Positions 1-8,536 of a stretch of DNA of 64,000 nucleotides are shown here, in pieces; positions within the stretch are counted from its first letter, which is position 1, and the number at the start of each line of letters is the position of its first letter. The DNA is from Pseudogemmobacter humi (GTDB taxonomy: Bacteria; Pseudomonadota; Alphaproteobacteria; Rhodobacterales; Rhodobacteraceae): NCBI RefSeq assembly GCF_900609055.1, contig NZ_UXAW01000058.1, positions 27,678 through 91,677 of the forward strand, read 5' to 3'. Below the pieces are notes generated by a model. It searched no databases, was not told the origin of the DNA, and saw only the letters and a program-made list of their open reading frames with translations. The position numbers and the translations under genes are program-made.

Positions 1-637
1 CCTGGCGCTTCTCGCCCGAGGGCGCGGTGATCTTCCAGACGTTGCCGTTGGCCTGGTTCGAGTAATGCAAGAGCTTGTGCTCGTTCAGATCGTCGATCTT
101 CAGCGGGCGGCCGTATTTCTGGAAATAGGCCGGCGAGCCGATCATCCTTTTGGTGGTCTCGGTCAGCTTGCGGGCGCGCAGGCTGCTGTCCTCCAGCTCG
201 CCCACCCGGATCGCCATGTCGAACCCTTCGGAGATCAGCTCCACATAGCGGTTGTTCAGCACCATGTTCACGGTGATGTCGGGGTATTCCAGCAGGAAAT
301 CCCCCAGGATCGGCGACAGCAGGTTCACCCCGAAATCGGTCGCGACCGATATCCTGAGCAGCCCCGAGGGCGCCGACTGCATCGAGGTGACGAGCGCATC
401 CGCCTCGCCCGCGTCGTTCAGGACGCGCCGCGCCCGGTCGTAATAGGCCAGGCCGATCTCGGTCGGGCTGACGCGGCGGGTGGTGCGGTTCAGAAGCCGC
501 GCGCCGAGCCGCGCCTCAAGCGAGGAGACGTGTTTCGAGACGGCGGATTTCGAAATCCCCATCTTCTTAGCGGCATCGGTGAATCCGCCCTGATCCACCA
601 CGGTGGCGAATGCTTCCATTTCGGTCAGTCGGTCCAT
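1..637 (-). CDS. LysR-family transcriptional regulator (3' part beyond left edge)
   Basis: Cytoplasmic DNA-binding regulator of the LysR family. Reading from the ATG at 637, 212 codons are visible and the frame runs open off the left edge. Residues about 1-60 form the winged helix-turn-helix (FTDAAKKMGISKSAVSKHV), followed by the linker TRRVSPTEIG. From about residue 90 the effector domain starts (LLRISVATDFG), and its IRVGELEDSSLRARKL segment is typical of the substrate-binding fold. A GGGGAA Shine-Dalgarno lies just upstream of the ATG. The only gene divergent to it is a small EF-hand protein 360 bp away, so its target is not evident; it may control genes to the left of the window. The family is certain, the ligand unknown. 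Confidence 0.93.
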   Translation of the reverse strand, partial: MDRLTEMEAFATVVDQGGFTDAAKKMGISKSAVSKHVSSLEARLGARLLNRTTRRVSPTEIGLAYYDRARRVLNDAGEADALVTSMQSAPSGLLRISVATDFGVNLLSPILGDFLLEYPDITVNMVLNNRYVELISEGFDMAIRVGELEDSSLRARKLTETTKRMIGSPAYFQKYGRPLKIDDLNEHKLLHYSNQANGNVWKITAPSGEKRQ

Positions 638-999
638 CGGTTTCCCCAGGCAGCAGATTTGAGGTCGTTGACAGTGATTGACCGCCAAATCGGGCGGGAT
701 CGGGGCAGAGCCGCGACCGATCCGGGGAATTAACGCGGATCGTTCATGGCACGGAAACGTGTGCCGAGGCCCGGAAACACGCGGCTGGGTGCCGCCGGAC
801 CGGCGGAGGATGGGCGGGAAAAGGGGCAAAACCCGCCGTGGGCGGGGCTTTTCCGCCGGGAAGCGCCGTTCCGGCGGGGGTTCTCCGCCTGAATGGCAAG
901 AGACTGGACGCCGCCGCATCCATGCCCAGATTGCACCCCGGGCCGCCGTGCTGCGGTCTTTGCCAGAAACGAAACGGACAACCGAAAAGGATACATCCG
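638..999. other. Gene-free divergent region with one terminator-like hairpin
   Basis: No credible gene lies here; the open frames on both strands are GC-rich shadows. A direct repeat TTGAC-N5-TTGAC occurs at 669-683, close to the LysR start, and could be part of a promoter or operator. At 832-852 the plus strand has a CCCGCC-GTG-GGCGGG hairpin followed by GCTTTT, terminator-like although no plus-strand gene precedes it. Both are weak inferences. Confidence 0.4.
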
Positions 1000-1266
1000 A
1001 TGAAACGCATGGCTTTGTTTGCTCTTCCCCTTGGCCTGTTCGCCGGTGCTGCGATGGCGCAGTCCGTGCTGCCGCAGATCGAGGATGCGGATGCCAGCGG
1101 CGACTGGTCGCTGACCGAACTTCAGACCGCCTGGCCCGAACTGACCGAGGAAGGTTTCGCCGCGATCGACACCGATGCCAGCGGCGCGGTCAGCCAGGAA
1201 GAGTTGCAGACCGCGCTCGACAACGGCGTGATCCGCCCGGTCGAGCAGGATTCGCCCGCGCAGTAA
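1000..1266 (+). CDS. Small secreted EF-hand (calcium-binding) protein
   Basis: An 88-residue protein with a classic signal peptide (residues 1-20, cleavage after AMAQ) and two EF-hand loops: DADASGDWSLTE at about 28-39 and DTDASGAVSQEE at about 56-67. The acidic positions expected for calcium coordination are present in both loops. The start at 1000 was chosen over the longer upstream frame because it is preceded by an AAAAGG Shine-Dalgarno and begins the signal peptide exactly. It probably binds calcium in the periplasm or outside the cell. The substrate or partner is unknown. It is monocistronic, ending 13 bp before the convergent fadH. Confidence 0.85.
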   Translation: MKRMALFALPLGLFAGAAMAQSVLPQIEDADASGDWSLTELQTAWPELTEEGFAAIDTDASGAVSQEELQTALDNGVIRPVEQDSPAQ

Positions 1267-1279
1267 CCGCGCCTGGGGG

Positions 1280-3298
1280 TCAGAGCCGTGCGGCCAGCCG
1301 CATGGCCTGATCTATCGCGCGTTTCGCGTCAAGCTCAGTTGCCACATCGGCGCCGCCGATCAGATGATGGGAAATGCCCGCGGCCGTCAGCGCGTCTGAC
1401 AGGCCGCGGGCCGGTTCCTGACCGGCGCAAAGCACCACCGTATCCGCCGGGATCACCTGCGGATCGGTGCGCTCCGGCCCGTGGCTGATGTGCAGCCCCT
1501 CGGGGCCGATGCGCTCGTAATTCACCCCGCCGATCATTTGCACCCGCTTTGCCGCGAGGGTGGCGCGGTGGATCCAGCCGGTGGTCTTGCCCAGTTTGCG
1601 GCCCGGCTTTTCCGCCTTGCGCTGCAACAGCCAGACCTCGCGGGCGGGGGGCTCCGGCGCGGGCTGGGTCACGCCGCCGCGCGCGGCCCATGGGGGCGTG
1701 ACGCCCCATTCGCGCCGCCAGTCCTCCGGGTGCAGCGTGGGGCTGTCTCCGGCCTCGACCAGGTATTCCGATACGTCGAAGCCGATGCCGCCCGCGCCGA
1801 TCACCGCCACGCGCGGGCCGGTTTCCGCCCCTTTCAGCACGTCGACATAAGACAGCACCCGCGCGCCGGGCGCCGCCGGAATGCCGGGATCGCGCGGCGT
1901 GACGCCGGTGGCGAGGATCACCTCGTCATAGCCCGCGAGATCCGTCGCCCCGGCCTCTTGCCCGAGCCGCAGGGTGATCAGGGGATGATCGAGCTGCCCG
2001 CGGAACCAGGCGACAAGGCCGTGGAACTCTTCCTTCCCCGGCACTTGTTTCGCGAGATTGAGCTGGCCCCCGGCCTCACCCGCCGCATCCCAGAGCGTGA
2101 CCCGATGCCCGCGCTCAGCCAGGGTGATCGCCGCCGTCATCCCCGCCGGACCGGCGCCCACCACGGCGATCCGCTTCGGCGCAGGCGCGGGTTCGATCAC
2201 CAGCTCGGTCTCATGACAGGCGCGCGGATTGACCAGACACGAGGTCAGCCGCCCCGAGAAAGTGTGATCCAGACAGGCCTGGTTGCAGGCGATGCAGGGC
2301 GCGATCTGATCCGCCCGCCCCGCCGCCGCTTTCGCGATGAACCCGGCATCCGCGAGCCAGGGCCGTGCCATCGAGACCATATCGGCCATGCCATCGGCCA
2401 GGATCGTCTCGGCCATCCCGGGCGTGTTGATCCGGTTCGAGGCGATCACCGGAATCCCCACCTCGGGGCGCAGCTTTGCGGTCAGCCAGGCGAAGCCCGC
2501 GCGCGGCACCGAGGTGGCGATGGTCGGCACCCGGGCCTCGTGCCAGCCGATGCCGGTGTTCAGCACATCCGCCCCCGCCGTTTCAACCGCGCGGGCCAGC
2601 GTCACCACCTCATCCCAGGCCGAGCCTTCGGGGATCAGGTCGATCAGCGAGATGCGGTAGATCAGCACCTTTCCGGGGCCGAGCGCCGCGCGCACCCGCC
2701 GCACCACCTCGACCGGCAGCCGCATCCGGTTCTCATAGCTGCCGCCCCAGCGGTCCTCGCGCCGGTTGGTATGGGTGACGAGGAACTGGTTAAGGAAATA
2801 GCCCTCGGACCCCATCACCTCGATGCCATCATAGCCCGCCTCGACGGCGCGGGCGGCGGCGGTGGCGATGTCCTGGATCTGGCGTTCGATCCCTGCCTCG
2901 TCCAGTTCATGCGGGACAAAGGGCGAGATCGGCGATTTTACCGCCGAAGGCGCGACGCAATCCTTGCCGTAAGCATAGCGTCCGGCATGCAGGATCTGCA
3001 TGGCGATATGGCCGCCTTCCGCATGAACCGCATCTGTCACCCGGCGGTGACTGGCGATGTCTTTCGCGGTGAACAGCCCGGCCGCGCCGGGAAACACCCC
3101 GCCCTCGGGGTTCGGCGCCATGCCGCCGGTGACGATCAGCCCGGCGCCTCCGCGCGCGCGCGCGGCATAGAAGGCCGCGACCCGGCCCCAGTCGCCGGTT
3201 TCCTCCAGCCCGGTGTGCATCGAGCCCATCAGGCTGCGGTTGCGCAAAGTCACGCCGTTCAGCGTGATCGGTTGCAGGAGATGGCGGAATTCACTCAT
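1280..3298 (-). CDS. fadH: 2,4-dienoyl-CoA reductase (NADPH), FadH type
   Basis: Iron-sulfur flavoenzyme that reduces 2,4-dienoyl-CoA intermediates of polyunsaturated fatty acids so that beta-oxidation can proceed. The 672 residues match the usual length. An old-yellow-enzyme TIM barrel (about 1-360) binds FMN. The [4Fe-4S] cysteines are C335, C338, C342 and C354, the same spacing as in E. coli FadH. An FAD-binding GAGPAGM motif lies near 378 and an NADPH-binding GAGGIG motif near 495. The gene is alone on its strand and divergent from cytochrome c'. Other members of this family (trimethylamine dehydrogenase, NADH:flavin oxidoreductases) share the architecture, so the substrate is probable rather than certain. 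Confidence 0.88.
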   Translation of the reverse strand: MSEFRHLLQPITLNGVTLRNRSLMGSMHTGLEETGDWGRVAAFYAARARGGAGLIVTGGMAPNPEGGVFPGAAGLFTAKDIASHRRVTDAVHAEGGHIAMQILHAGRYAYGKDCVAPSAVKSPISPFVPHELDEAGIERQIQDIATAAARAVEAGYDGIEVMGSEGYFLNQFLVTHTNRREDRWGGSYENRMRLPVEVVRRVRAALGPGKVLIYRISLIDLIPEGSAWDEVVTLARAVETAGADVLNTGIGWHEARVPTIATSVPRAGFAWLTAKLRPEVGIPVIASNRINTPGMAETILADGMADMVSMARPWLADAGFIAKAAAGRADQIAPCIACNQACLDHTFSGRLTSCLVNPRACHETELVIEPAPAPKRIAVVGAGPAGMTAAITLAERGHRVTLWDAAGEAGGQLNLAKQVPGKEEFHGLVAWFRGQLDHPLITLRLGQEAGATDLAGYDEVILATGVTPRDPGIPAAPGARVLSYVDVLKGAETGPRVAVIGAGGIGFDVSEYLVEAGDSPTLHPEDWRREWGVTPPWAARGGVTQPAPEPPAREVWLLQRKAEKPGRKLGKTTGWIHRATLAAKRVQMIGGVNYERIGPEGLHISHGPERTDPQVIPADTVVLCAGQEPARGLSDALTAAGISHHLIGGADVATELDAKRAIDQAMRLAARL

Positions 3299-3468
3299 GG
3301 CTGGCCTCCGTTCGCAGCGGCCAGATTGCCTTTACGCGCGCGTCAAGTCACCCGCTACGCGGCGTCACGCCGCTCACGCGGCTGTGAACGGCCCGGCCCT
3401 GCGTCCGGTAGCCGCAGCGGCGGCGGCATGTTTAACTTGCGCGAAATGTCCAGCACCGGAGCCAGACG

Positions 3469-3900
3469 ATGAAAGCCGCCCGCACCGCCGCCCTTTTGCT
3501 GATCCTTGCGCCCGTTGCGGCGCTGGCCGCCGATCCGACCCAGCCCGAGGCGATCGCCCGCGCGAATGTGATGAAAGAGGTCGGGAAGAATACAAAGATC
3601 CTGGGCGAAATGGCTCAGGGCAAGACCGCCTTCGATGCCGCCGCCGCCGAAGCGGCCAAAGCGGCGCTGATCGCCGCCGCAGCCGCGGCGCCCGCCGCTT
3701 TCGAGGTTCAGGGCGCGGAGGATCCGGTCTCCGAGGCCAGGCCGGAAATCTGGACCGGCTGGGAGGATTTCACTGCCAAAGCCACGGATCTGCGCGTGGC
3801 GGCCGAGGGGGTGGACACCGCCTCGGCCGACGGGCTCAGGACGGGCATGGCCACGCTGAGCGGCACCTGCAAGGCCTGCCATTCGGTCTATCGCGAGTAA
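3469..3900 (+). CDS. cycP: Cytochrome c' (periplasmic c-type cytochrome)
   Basis: A 143-residue periplasmic haemoprotein. It has an N-terminal signal peptide ending at about residue 20 (AALAA), a body rich in alanine helices as in the four-helix-bundle cytochrome c', and the haem-binding CKACH motif at residues 134-138, close to the C-terminus as the family requires. Cytochromes c' bind NO and protect against nitrosative stress in denitrifying and photosynthetic alphaproteobacteria. No denitrification genes lie next to it. The start at 3469 directly begins the signal peptide. Family assignment is solid; the NO role is known for the family and inferred here. Confidence 0.88.
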   Translation: MKAARTAALLLILAPVAALAADPTQPEAIARANVMKEVGKNTKILGEMAQGKTAFDAAAAEAAKAALIAAAAAAPAAFEVQGAEDPVSEARPEIWTGWEDFTAKATDLRVAAEGVDTASADGLRTGMATLSGTCKACHSVYRE

Positions 3901-3924
3901 ACTGTCCGGGCTTTGGCGGGGGCC

Positions 3925-4221
3925 TCAGCCGCAGGACAGCCGGACGATGCGGTCGGCTGCGTTCAGTTCCACATTCAGCCGGGCGGGGTTGAAATCCATC
4001 GTCATCGCCTGACCGGGGCGGGTCACCCGCATCGGATCGCGCCGGTTGCCGACGGTGGCGAGCGCCGAGGAATCGCGCCCGATCAGCGACACCAGCGGGG
4101 CCGCGTTGCAGGTGTCGCCGGCGCCCACCGGAAAGGCCGGGGTCCCGGGATCGACGGGGGTGACGGGCACGCAGGCCGCCAGCGCGAGCGGCACCAGTGC
4201 CGCGATACGGAATATCGACAT
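3925..4221 (-). CDS. I78-family protease inhibitor-like lipoprotein (copy 2)
   Basis: A 98-residue predicted lipoprotein: signal peptide with lipobox LAAC at about residues 15-18, then a proline-rich linker and a domain ending in DFNPARLNV and RLSCG, the hallmark of peptidase inhibitor I78. The start at 4221 is fixed by an AAGGAGA Shine-Dalgarno 7 bp upstream; a longer in-frame start exists but lacks one. The conserved cysteine pair (in GDTCNAAP and at the end) should form the disulfide of the inhibitor fold. It lies 19 bp downstream of a paralogue on the same strand, so the two are probably one transcript. The target protease is unknown. Confidence 0.8.
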   Translation of the reverse strand: MSIFRIAALVPLALAACVPVTPVDPGTPAFPVGAGDTCNAAPLVSLIGRDSSALATVGNRRDPMRVTRPGQAMTMDFNPARLNVELNAADRIVRLSCG

Positions 4222-4240
4222 GGACTTGTCTCCTTTGATG

Positions 4241-4534
4241 TCAGCCACAGGACAGACGGGTGATGTGATCGGAGGCGTCGAGCGAGACGTTCAGGCGCGC
4301 GGGGTTGAAATCCTCGGTCACCGCATCGCCGGGGCGGATGAGGCGCAGCGGGCCGCCGACCTCGTCCCCGGGCAGCAGGGTCACCGGCTGTCCGGTCAGG
4401 CCCGCCAGCCTATCGGCGCCGCACAGCGCGGGATCGGTCGTCGCGGGGGGCGCCCCGCCGCCGCCCGCGCCGCCGCATCCGGCCAGCGCCAGCGCGGCCA
4501 GCGCCGGACCGGCAATCCTGGTGATTTTGCGCAT
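4241..4534 (-). CDS. I78-family protease inhibitor-like lipoprotein (copy 1)
   Basis: A 97-residue predicted lipoprotein with lipobox LAGC, a glycine-rich linker and the I78 domain: LCGADRLAGLTGQPV, then DFNPARLNV and RLSCG at the C-terminus. The start at 4534 follows a CGGAGGT Shine-Dalgarno by 5 bp. It shares its whole C-terminal signature with the next gene downstream (3925-4221) but differs in the N-terminal half, so the pair is an old tandem duplication. Such proteins may guard the envelope against serine proteases; this is known for the fold and not shown for these two. Confidence 0.8.
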   Translation of the reverse strand: MRKITRIAGPALAALALAGCGGAGGGGAPPATTDPALCGADRLAGLTGQPVTLLPGDEVGGPLRLIRPGDAVTEDFNPARLNVSLDASDHITRLSCG

Positions 4535-4655
4535 CCTTGACCTCCGGGTTTTCCTTCCGCCTGATCCTAAACACATTTCGCGCCGGGAGGATCCCGGAAT
4601 CGCCGTCATGGGCGCGGAAGAGCCTGGCCTGTGTGGCCGGAGAGGGGGCCGGCCC

Positions 4656-4705
4656 CGGCTTCGCAGGCGAAGCCTCTCCCGGGATATCCCGGGCAGGATG
4701 AAAAC
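4656..4705 (+). repeat. Diverged 3'-type element: hairpin plus CAGGATGAAAA tail
   Basis: A GGCTTCGC/GCGAAGCC hairpin (about 4658-4673) is followed by TCTCCCGGGATATCCCGGG and CAGGATGAAAA. The tail resembles the tails at 12344, 16040, 16140 and 41870, although the TATTT box here reads GATATCCC. No plus-strand gene ends nearby; on the minus strand it lies upstream of the I78 pair. Confidence 0.5.
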
Positions 4706-4962
4706 CATAACCGCATATCTTCCTGACAGATCCGGGCGGCGGAGGATCTGACAACTTCCGCCGCGGCGGCAGATGGCTCGTCCGATGCGGCTGGCGGGCG
4801 GAGAAAGGGGCCGCGTGGCCTCAGGTCAGCCGCCGCAGGTGGCGGTGCGCGGATAACGGCCCCCGGCAAGCGGGAAACGCCGGGCGCCAGCCCGTTTCCT
4901 GCGTTGATTTCCGCGCGCGTTTGGCCCACCCTGGCGCGGATTGTTAAGGGAGAACTACCGCT

Positions 4963-6093
4963 ATGCGCACCCGTGCCGCCGTCGCCGTCGCCCCCGGCAA
5001 ACCGCTGGAGATCATGGAGGTGAACCTCGAAGGCCCGAAGAAGGGCGAGGTTCTGGTCGAGATCAAGGCCACCGGCATCTGCCACACCGACGAATTCACC
5101 CTCTCGGGCGCCGATCCCGAGGGGATCTTCCCCTCGATCCTCGGGCATGAGGGCGCGGGCGTGGTGATCGAGGTCGGCGAGGGCGTGACCACGCTGAAAC
5201 CCGGCGATCACGTCATTCCGCTTTATACCCCGGAATGCCGCGAATGCCCGTCCTGCCTGTCGCGCAAGACCAACCTCTGCACCGCGATCCGCTCGACCCA
5301 GGGCCAGGGGCTGATGCCCGACGGCACCACGCGGTTCTCGATGCTCGACGGCACGCCGATCTATCACTACATGGGCTGCTCGACCTTCGCGAACCACACC
5401 GTTCTGCCCGAGATCGCGCTGGCGAAGGTCGACCCTTCGGCGCCCTTCGATAAGATCTGCTACATCGGCTGCGGTGTGACGACCGGGATCGGTGCGGTGC
5501 TCAACACGGCGAAGGTTGAGATCGGGGCGAAGGCGGTGGTCTTCGGTCTGGGTGGCATCGGCCTCAACGTGATCCAGGGCCTGAAGATGGCCGGGGCCGA
5601 TATGATCATCGGCGTCGATCTGAACGATTCCAAGAAGGAATGGGGCGAGAAGTTCGGCATGACCCATTTCGTCAATCCGACGAAGATCGAAGGGTCCGTT
5701 GTCCAGCATATCGTCGATATGACCAAGACCCCGTTCGACCAGATCGGCGGCGCGGATTACTCGTTCGACTGCACCGGCAACGTCAAGGTGATGCGCGACG
5801 CGCTGGAATGCACCCACCGGGGCTGGGGCGTCTCGGTGGTGATCGGGGTGGCGGCGGCGGGCGCCGAGATCCAGACCCGGCCGTTCCAGCTGGTGACGGG
5901 CCGGGTGTGGAAGGGCACCGCCTTCGGCGGCGCGCGCGGCCGCACCGACGTTCCGCAGATCGTCGACTGGTATATGCAAGGGAAGATCGAGATCGATTCG
6001 ATGATCACCCACAAGCTGAAGCTCGAAGACATCAACAAGGGCTTCGACCTGATGCACGAGGGCAAGTCGATCCGGGCCGTCGTCGAGTTCTGA
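4963..6093 (+). CDS. adhI: S-(hydroxymethyl)glutathione dehydrogenase (class III alcohol dehydrogenase)
   Basis: Zinc- and NAD-dependent enzyme that oxidises the formaldehyde-glutathione adduct to S-formylglutathione; cytoplasmic. The 376 residues equal the family length. The catalytic zinc ligand region GICHTDEFT is near residue 40, the structural zinc cysteines [15 protein letters not shown] near 90-104, and the NAD-binding GLGGIG near 195. The C-terminal block [15 protein letters not shown] contains the arginine typical of class III enzymes. An AAGGGAGAA Shine-Dalgarno precedes the ATG. S-formylglutathione hydrolase (fghA) is not adjacent. A hairpin 3' element follows at 6107. The name adhI/flhA is used in Rhodobacter and Paracoccus, frmA/adhC elsewhere. 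Confidence 0.93.
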   Translation: MRTRAAVAVAPGKPLEIMEVNLEGPKKGEVLVEIKATGICHTDEFTLSGADPEGIFPSILGHEGAGVVIEVGEGVTTLKPGDHVIPLYTPECRECPSCLSRKTNLCTAIRSTQGQGLMPDGTTRFSMLDGTPIYHYMGCSTFANHTVLPEIALAKVDPSAPFDKICYIGCGVTTGIGAVLNTAKVEIGAKAVVFGLGGIGLNVIQGLKMAGADMIIGVDLNDSKKEWGEKFGMTHFVNPTKIEGSVVQHIVDMTKTPFDQIGGADYSFDCTGNVKVMRDALECTHRGWGVSVVIGVAAAGAEIQTRPFQLVTGRVWKGTAFGGARGRTDVPQIVDWYMQGKIEIDSMITHKLKLEDINKGFDLMHEGKSIRAVVEF

Positions 6094-6106
6094 TCGCAAC
6101 CGCGGA

Positions 6107-6158
6107 CCGGGGGTTTCACACCCCCGGACCCCCGTGGGATATTTAGAGACAGAAAATG
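6107..6158 (+). repeat. 3' element: CCGGGGG/CCCCCGG hairpin plus conserved AT-rich tail
   Basis: Starting 13 bp after the adhI stop, a 7-bp hairpin (6107-6113 with 6121-6127, loop TTTCACA) is followed by ACCCCCGTGGG and the 20-nt tail ATATTTAGAGACAGAAAATG (6139-6158). The 50 bp 6109-6158 recur with a single difference behind serA on the other strand (36503-36552). A diverged inverted copy of the tail is visible at about 6180-6202. The position suggests a transcript 3' end or terminator. Confidence 0.7.
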
Positions 6159-6336
6159 GCAAAGAGCCCGGGCTGCTTTTTTCCGGTCTGAAAACATACC
6201 CTGGGTGGGGCTGGGGTTGTGCCGCCGGATCGGGGCTTTGTGCCGCCGGTCACGGGTTCACGCTGGCGAAGATGCAGCTTTGGTCGCGCGCTGATTCGAG
6301 GCGGTTTTTGCTGTAATTCCCGAATGGGCAGGCTGG

Positions 6337-6366
6337 TTGATAGAATATTATTCTCTTTTTGTAGCA
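6337..6366 (+). promoter_or_regulatory. Putative promoter with 13-bp palindrome upstream of the sulfate operon
   Basis: In an AT-rich island, a TTGATA -35-like hexamer (6337-6342) and a TAGCAT -10-like hexamer (6362-6367, spacing 19) enclose a perfect palindrome AGAATA-T-TATTCT (6342-6354). The ATG of the first operon gene is 80 bp downstream. A palindrome in the core promoter suggests a repressor or activator site responding to sulfur status; the protein is unknown. Confidence 0.45.
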
Positions 6367-6446
6367 TAAATCACCCCTTCCCTTTCCTTGTCCCCTGGAG
6401 GCTGTGGCGGATAGCTTCACCCACCGGAACCAGGGGCCGCGCCGCC

Positions 6447-7547
6447 ATGACAATGACCATCCGCAATCTGACCCGCCGCTTCGGCCAGACCGAAGTGCTG
6501 CGCGGTATCGATCTGACGGTGGAGAAGGGCGAACTCGTCGCGCTGCTCGGGCCTTCGGGCTCGGGCAAGACCACGCTTTTGCGCATCATCTCGGGGCTGG
6601 ACTGGCCCGATGCCGGGCAGTTGACGGTCGCGGGCGGGGACTGGCTGGCGAAGAAGGCCGAGGAGCGCCGCACCGGCTTTGTTTTCCAGCACTATGCCTT
6701 GTTCCCGCATATGAAGGTGCGCGACAATATCGCCTTCGGGCTGACCGTGCTGCCGCGCGACCGCCGCCCCCCCCCGGTGCAGATCCGCGCGCGGGTGGCG
6801 GAATTGTTGCAGTTCCTGCAAATCCCGCATCTCGCCGACCGCTATCCTTCGGAGCTTTCGGGCGGGCAGCGCCAGCGGGTGGCGCTTGGCCGGGCGCTGG
6901 CGATCGACCCCGAGGTGCTCTTGCTGGATGAGCCGTTCGGCGCGCTCGACGCCCAGGTCCGCCGCGATCTGCGGCGCTGGCTGCGCGAGGTGCATGACGC
7001 GACCGGCACCACCACGATCTTCGTCACCCACGACCAGGAAGAGGCGTTCGAGCTGGCCGACCGGGTGGTGGTGATGGGTGCGGGCCAGATCGAGCAGATC
7101 GGCCGCCCGGATGAGATCTACGACCACCCCGCCAGCCCGTTCACCGCGCGCTTCCTCGGCCTGACCGTCGAGATCCCGGTCAATCTGCGCGCGGGGCGGA
7201 TCGAGGCGCCGGGGCTCGACGGCTCGGCGCTTTCGCGCCGCGCCATGGCCGACGGGCCTGCGACATTGTTCCTGCGCCCCTCGGACATCACCCCTGTCCC
7301 CGACCCCGAGGGCGCCTTCCGCATCACCGAGGCGGTCTCGACCGGCGCGCTTTTGCGGCTGCGGCTGGAGGGCCCCGCGGATTGTATCGCCGAGGCCGAG
7401 CTGCCGCGCCGCGCGGGTGTCCCCGGCCTCATCCCCGGACAAAGGGTCCGGCTGCGCCCCGAAGCGGGGCAGATCTTCCCCGGCGGGCCCGGCCCCGTGC
7501 AGGCCGCCGCCGTCCCATCTTTGAAAACCAAGGAGTCACTCCAGTGA
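6447..7547 (+). CDS. cysA: Sulfate/thiosulfate ABC transporter ATPase
   Basis: ATP-binding subunit that powers sulfate import across the inner membrane. Of 366 residues, about 1-235 are the nucleotide-binding domain: Walker A GPSGSGKTT (about 35-43), signature LSGGQ, Walker B LLLDEP and switch VTHDQEEA. The remaining 130 residues form the TOBE-like regulatory domain of CysA proteins. The start at 6447 gives the conserved N-terminus IRNLTRRFGQTEVLRG; an ATG two codons later is also possible. It is the first gene of a four-gene operon with overlapping stops and starts. Placing the ATPase first is unusual compared with cysPTWA in enterobacteria. The sulfate specificity rests on the neighbours. 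Confidence 0.9.
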   Translation: MTMTIRNLTRRFGQTEVLRGIDLTVEKGELVALLGPSGSGKTTLLRIISGLDWPDAGQLTVAGGDWLAKKAEERRTGFVFQHYALFPHMKVRDNIAFGLTVLPRDRRPPPVQIRARVAELLQFLQIPHLADRYPSELSGGQRQRVALGRALAIDPEVLLLDEPFGALDAQVRRDLRRWLREVHDATGTTTIFVTHDQEEAFELADRVVVMGAGQIEQIGRPDEIYDHPASPFTARFLGLTVEIPVNLRAGRIEAPGLDGSALSRRAMADGPATLFLRPSDITPVPDPEGAFRITEAVSTGALLRLRLEGPADCIAEAELPRRAGVPGLIPGQRVRLRPEAGQIFPGGPGPVQAAAVPSLKTKESLQ

Positions 7548-8536
7548 AATCCCGTCTTCTCGCCGCCGCGCTCGCGCTTGGCCTTGCCGCCCCCGCCAGC
7601 GCCCAGGATGCGATCCTGAACGTCTCTTACGACATCGCCCGCGAGCTTTTCGCCGAGATCAACCCGGCCTTTGCCGCCAAATGGAAGGCTGACACCGGCC
7701 GCGACGTGACTGTCGACCAGTCGCATGGCGGATCCTCGGCCCAGGCCCGCGCCATTCTGGAAGGGCTTCCGGCTGATGTGGTCACCTTCAACCAGGTGAC
7801 CGATATCGACGTGCTGGCCGAGGGCGGGCTGGTCGATCCGAACTGGCGCGAGGCATTCCCGAACGGCGCCTCGCCCTATTACTCGCTGCCCGCCTTCCTC
7901 GTCCGTGCAGACAATCCGAAAGGCATCAGGGACTGGGACGATCTGGTGCGCGAGGATGTGAAGGTGGTGTTCCCGAACCCGAAAACCTCGGGCAATGCGC
8001 GCTACACCTATCTGGCGGCCTATGCTTTCGCGCTGGACAAGAACGGCGGCGACCAGGCGGCGGCGCAGGACTTCGTGAAGCAATTGTTCGCCAATGTGCC
8101 GGTGTTCGACCAGGGCGGCCGCGCCGCCACCGTCACCTTCGCCGAGAAGGAGATCGGCGATGTGCTGATCACGTTCGAGGCCGAAACCGGCGGTATCGCC
8201 GCACAATATGCCGACAAGAACTTCGTCCGCGTCACGCCGTCGCTGTCGCTCTACGCCGAATTCCCGGTGGCGGTGGTCAGCGAGAATGCCGCGAAGCGCG
8301 GCACCGAGGAGGTGTCGAAAGCCTATCTCGATTTCCTCTACTCGCCCGAGGGCCAGCGCATCCTCGCCACCCGCTTCAACCGCGTGCATGACGAGGCGGT
8401 GAAGGCCGAATTCGCCGACAGCTTCCCCGAGCTGAAGCTGGTGACGGTGGAAGAGGTGTTCGGCGGCTGGGACAAGGTGAAGTCCGAGCATTTCGCTGAG
8501 GGCGCGATCCTCGACCAGGTGTTCGTGAACCAATGA
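7544..8536 (+). CDS. sbp: Sulfate-binding periplasmic protein
   Basis: Periplasmic receptor that captures sulfate (or thiosulfate) and delivers it to the permease. The 330 residues start at a GTG (7544) that overlaps the cysA stop (GTGA), behind an AAGGAG Shine-Dalgarno. A signal peptide (1-21, ASAQ) precedes the mature ILNVSYDIARELF motif that is characteristic of Sbp/CysP, followed by VDQSHGGSSAQARAI, which lines the sulfate pocket. The C-terminal VTVEEVFGGWDKVKSEHFA is also typical. Choice between sbp and cysP cannot be made from sequence alone. Confidence 0.92.
   Translation: MKSRLLAAALALGLAAPASAQDAILNVSYDIARELFAEINPAFAAKWKADTGRDVTVDQSHGGSSAQARAILEGLPADVVTFNQVTDIDVLAEGGLVDPNWREAFPNGASPYYSLPAFLVRADNPKGIRDWDDLVREDVKVVFPNPKTSGNARYTYLAAYAFALDKNGGDQAAAQDFVKQLFANVPVFDQGGRAATVTFAEKEIGDVLITFEAETGGIAAQYADKNFVRVTPSLSLYAEFPVAVVSENAAKRGTEEVSKAYLDFLYSPEGQRILATRFNRVHDEAVKAEFADSFPELKLVTVEEVFGGWDKVKSEHFAEGAILDQVFVNQ

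Noticed and set aside
832..852. Terminator of a plus-strand gene or small RNA
   Set aside because: No plus-strand gene or convincing promoter lies upstream in the window; kept only as a hairpin.
1481..3472. Long plus-strand frame opposite fadH
   Set aside because: No domain or motif, composition of an antisense shadow; fadH on the minus strand has complete cofactor motifs.
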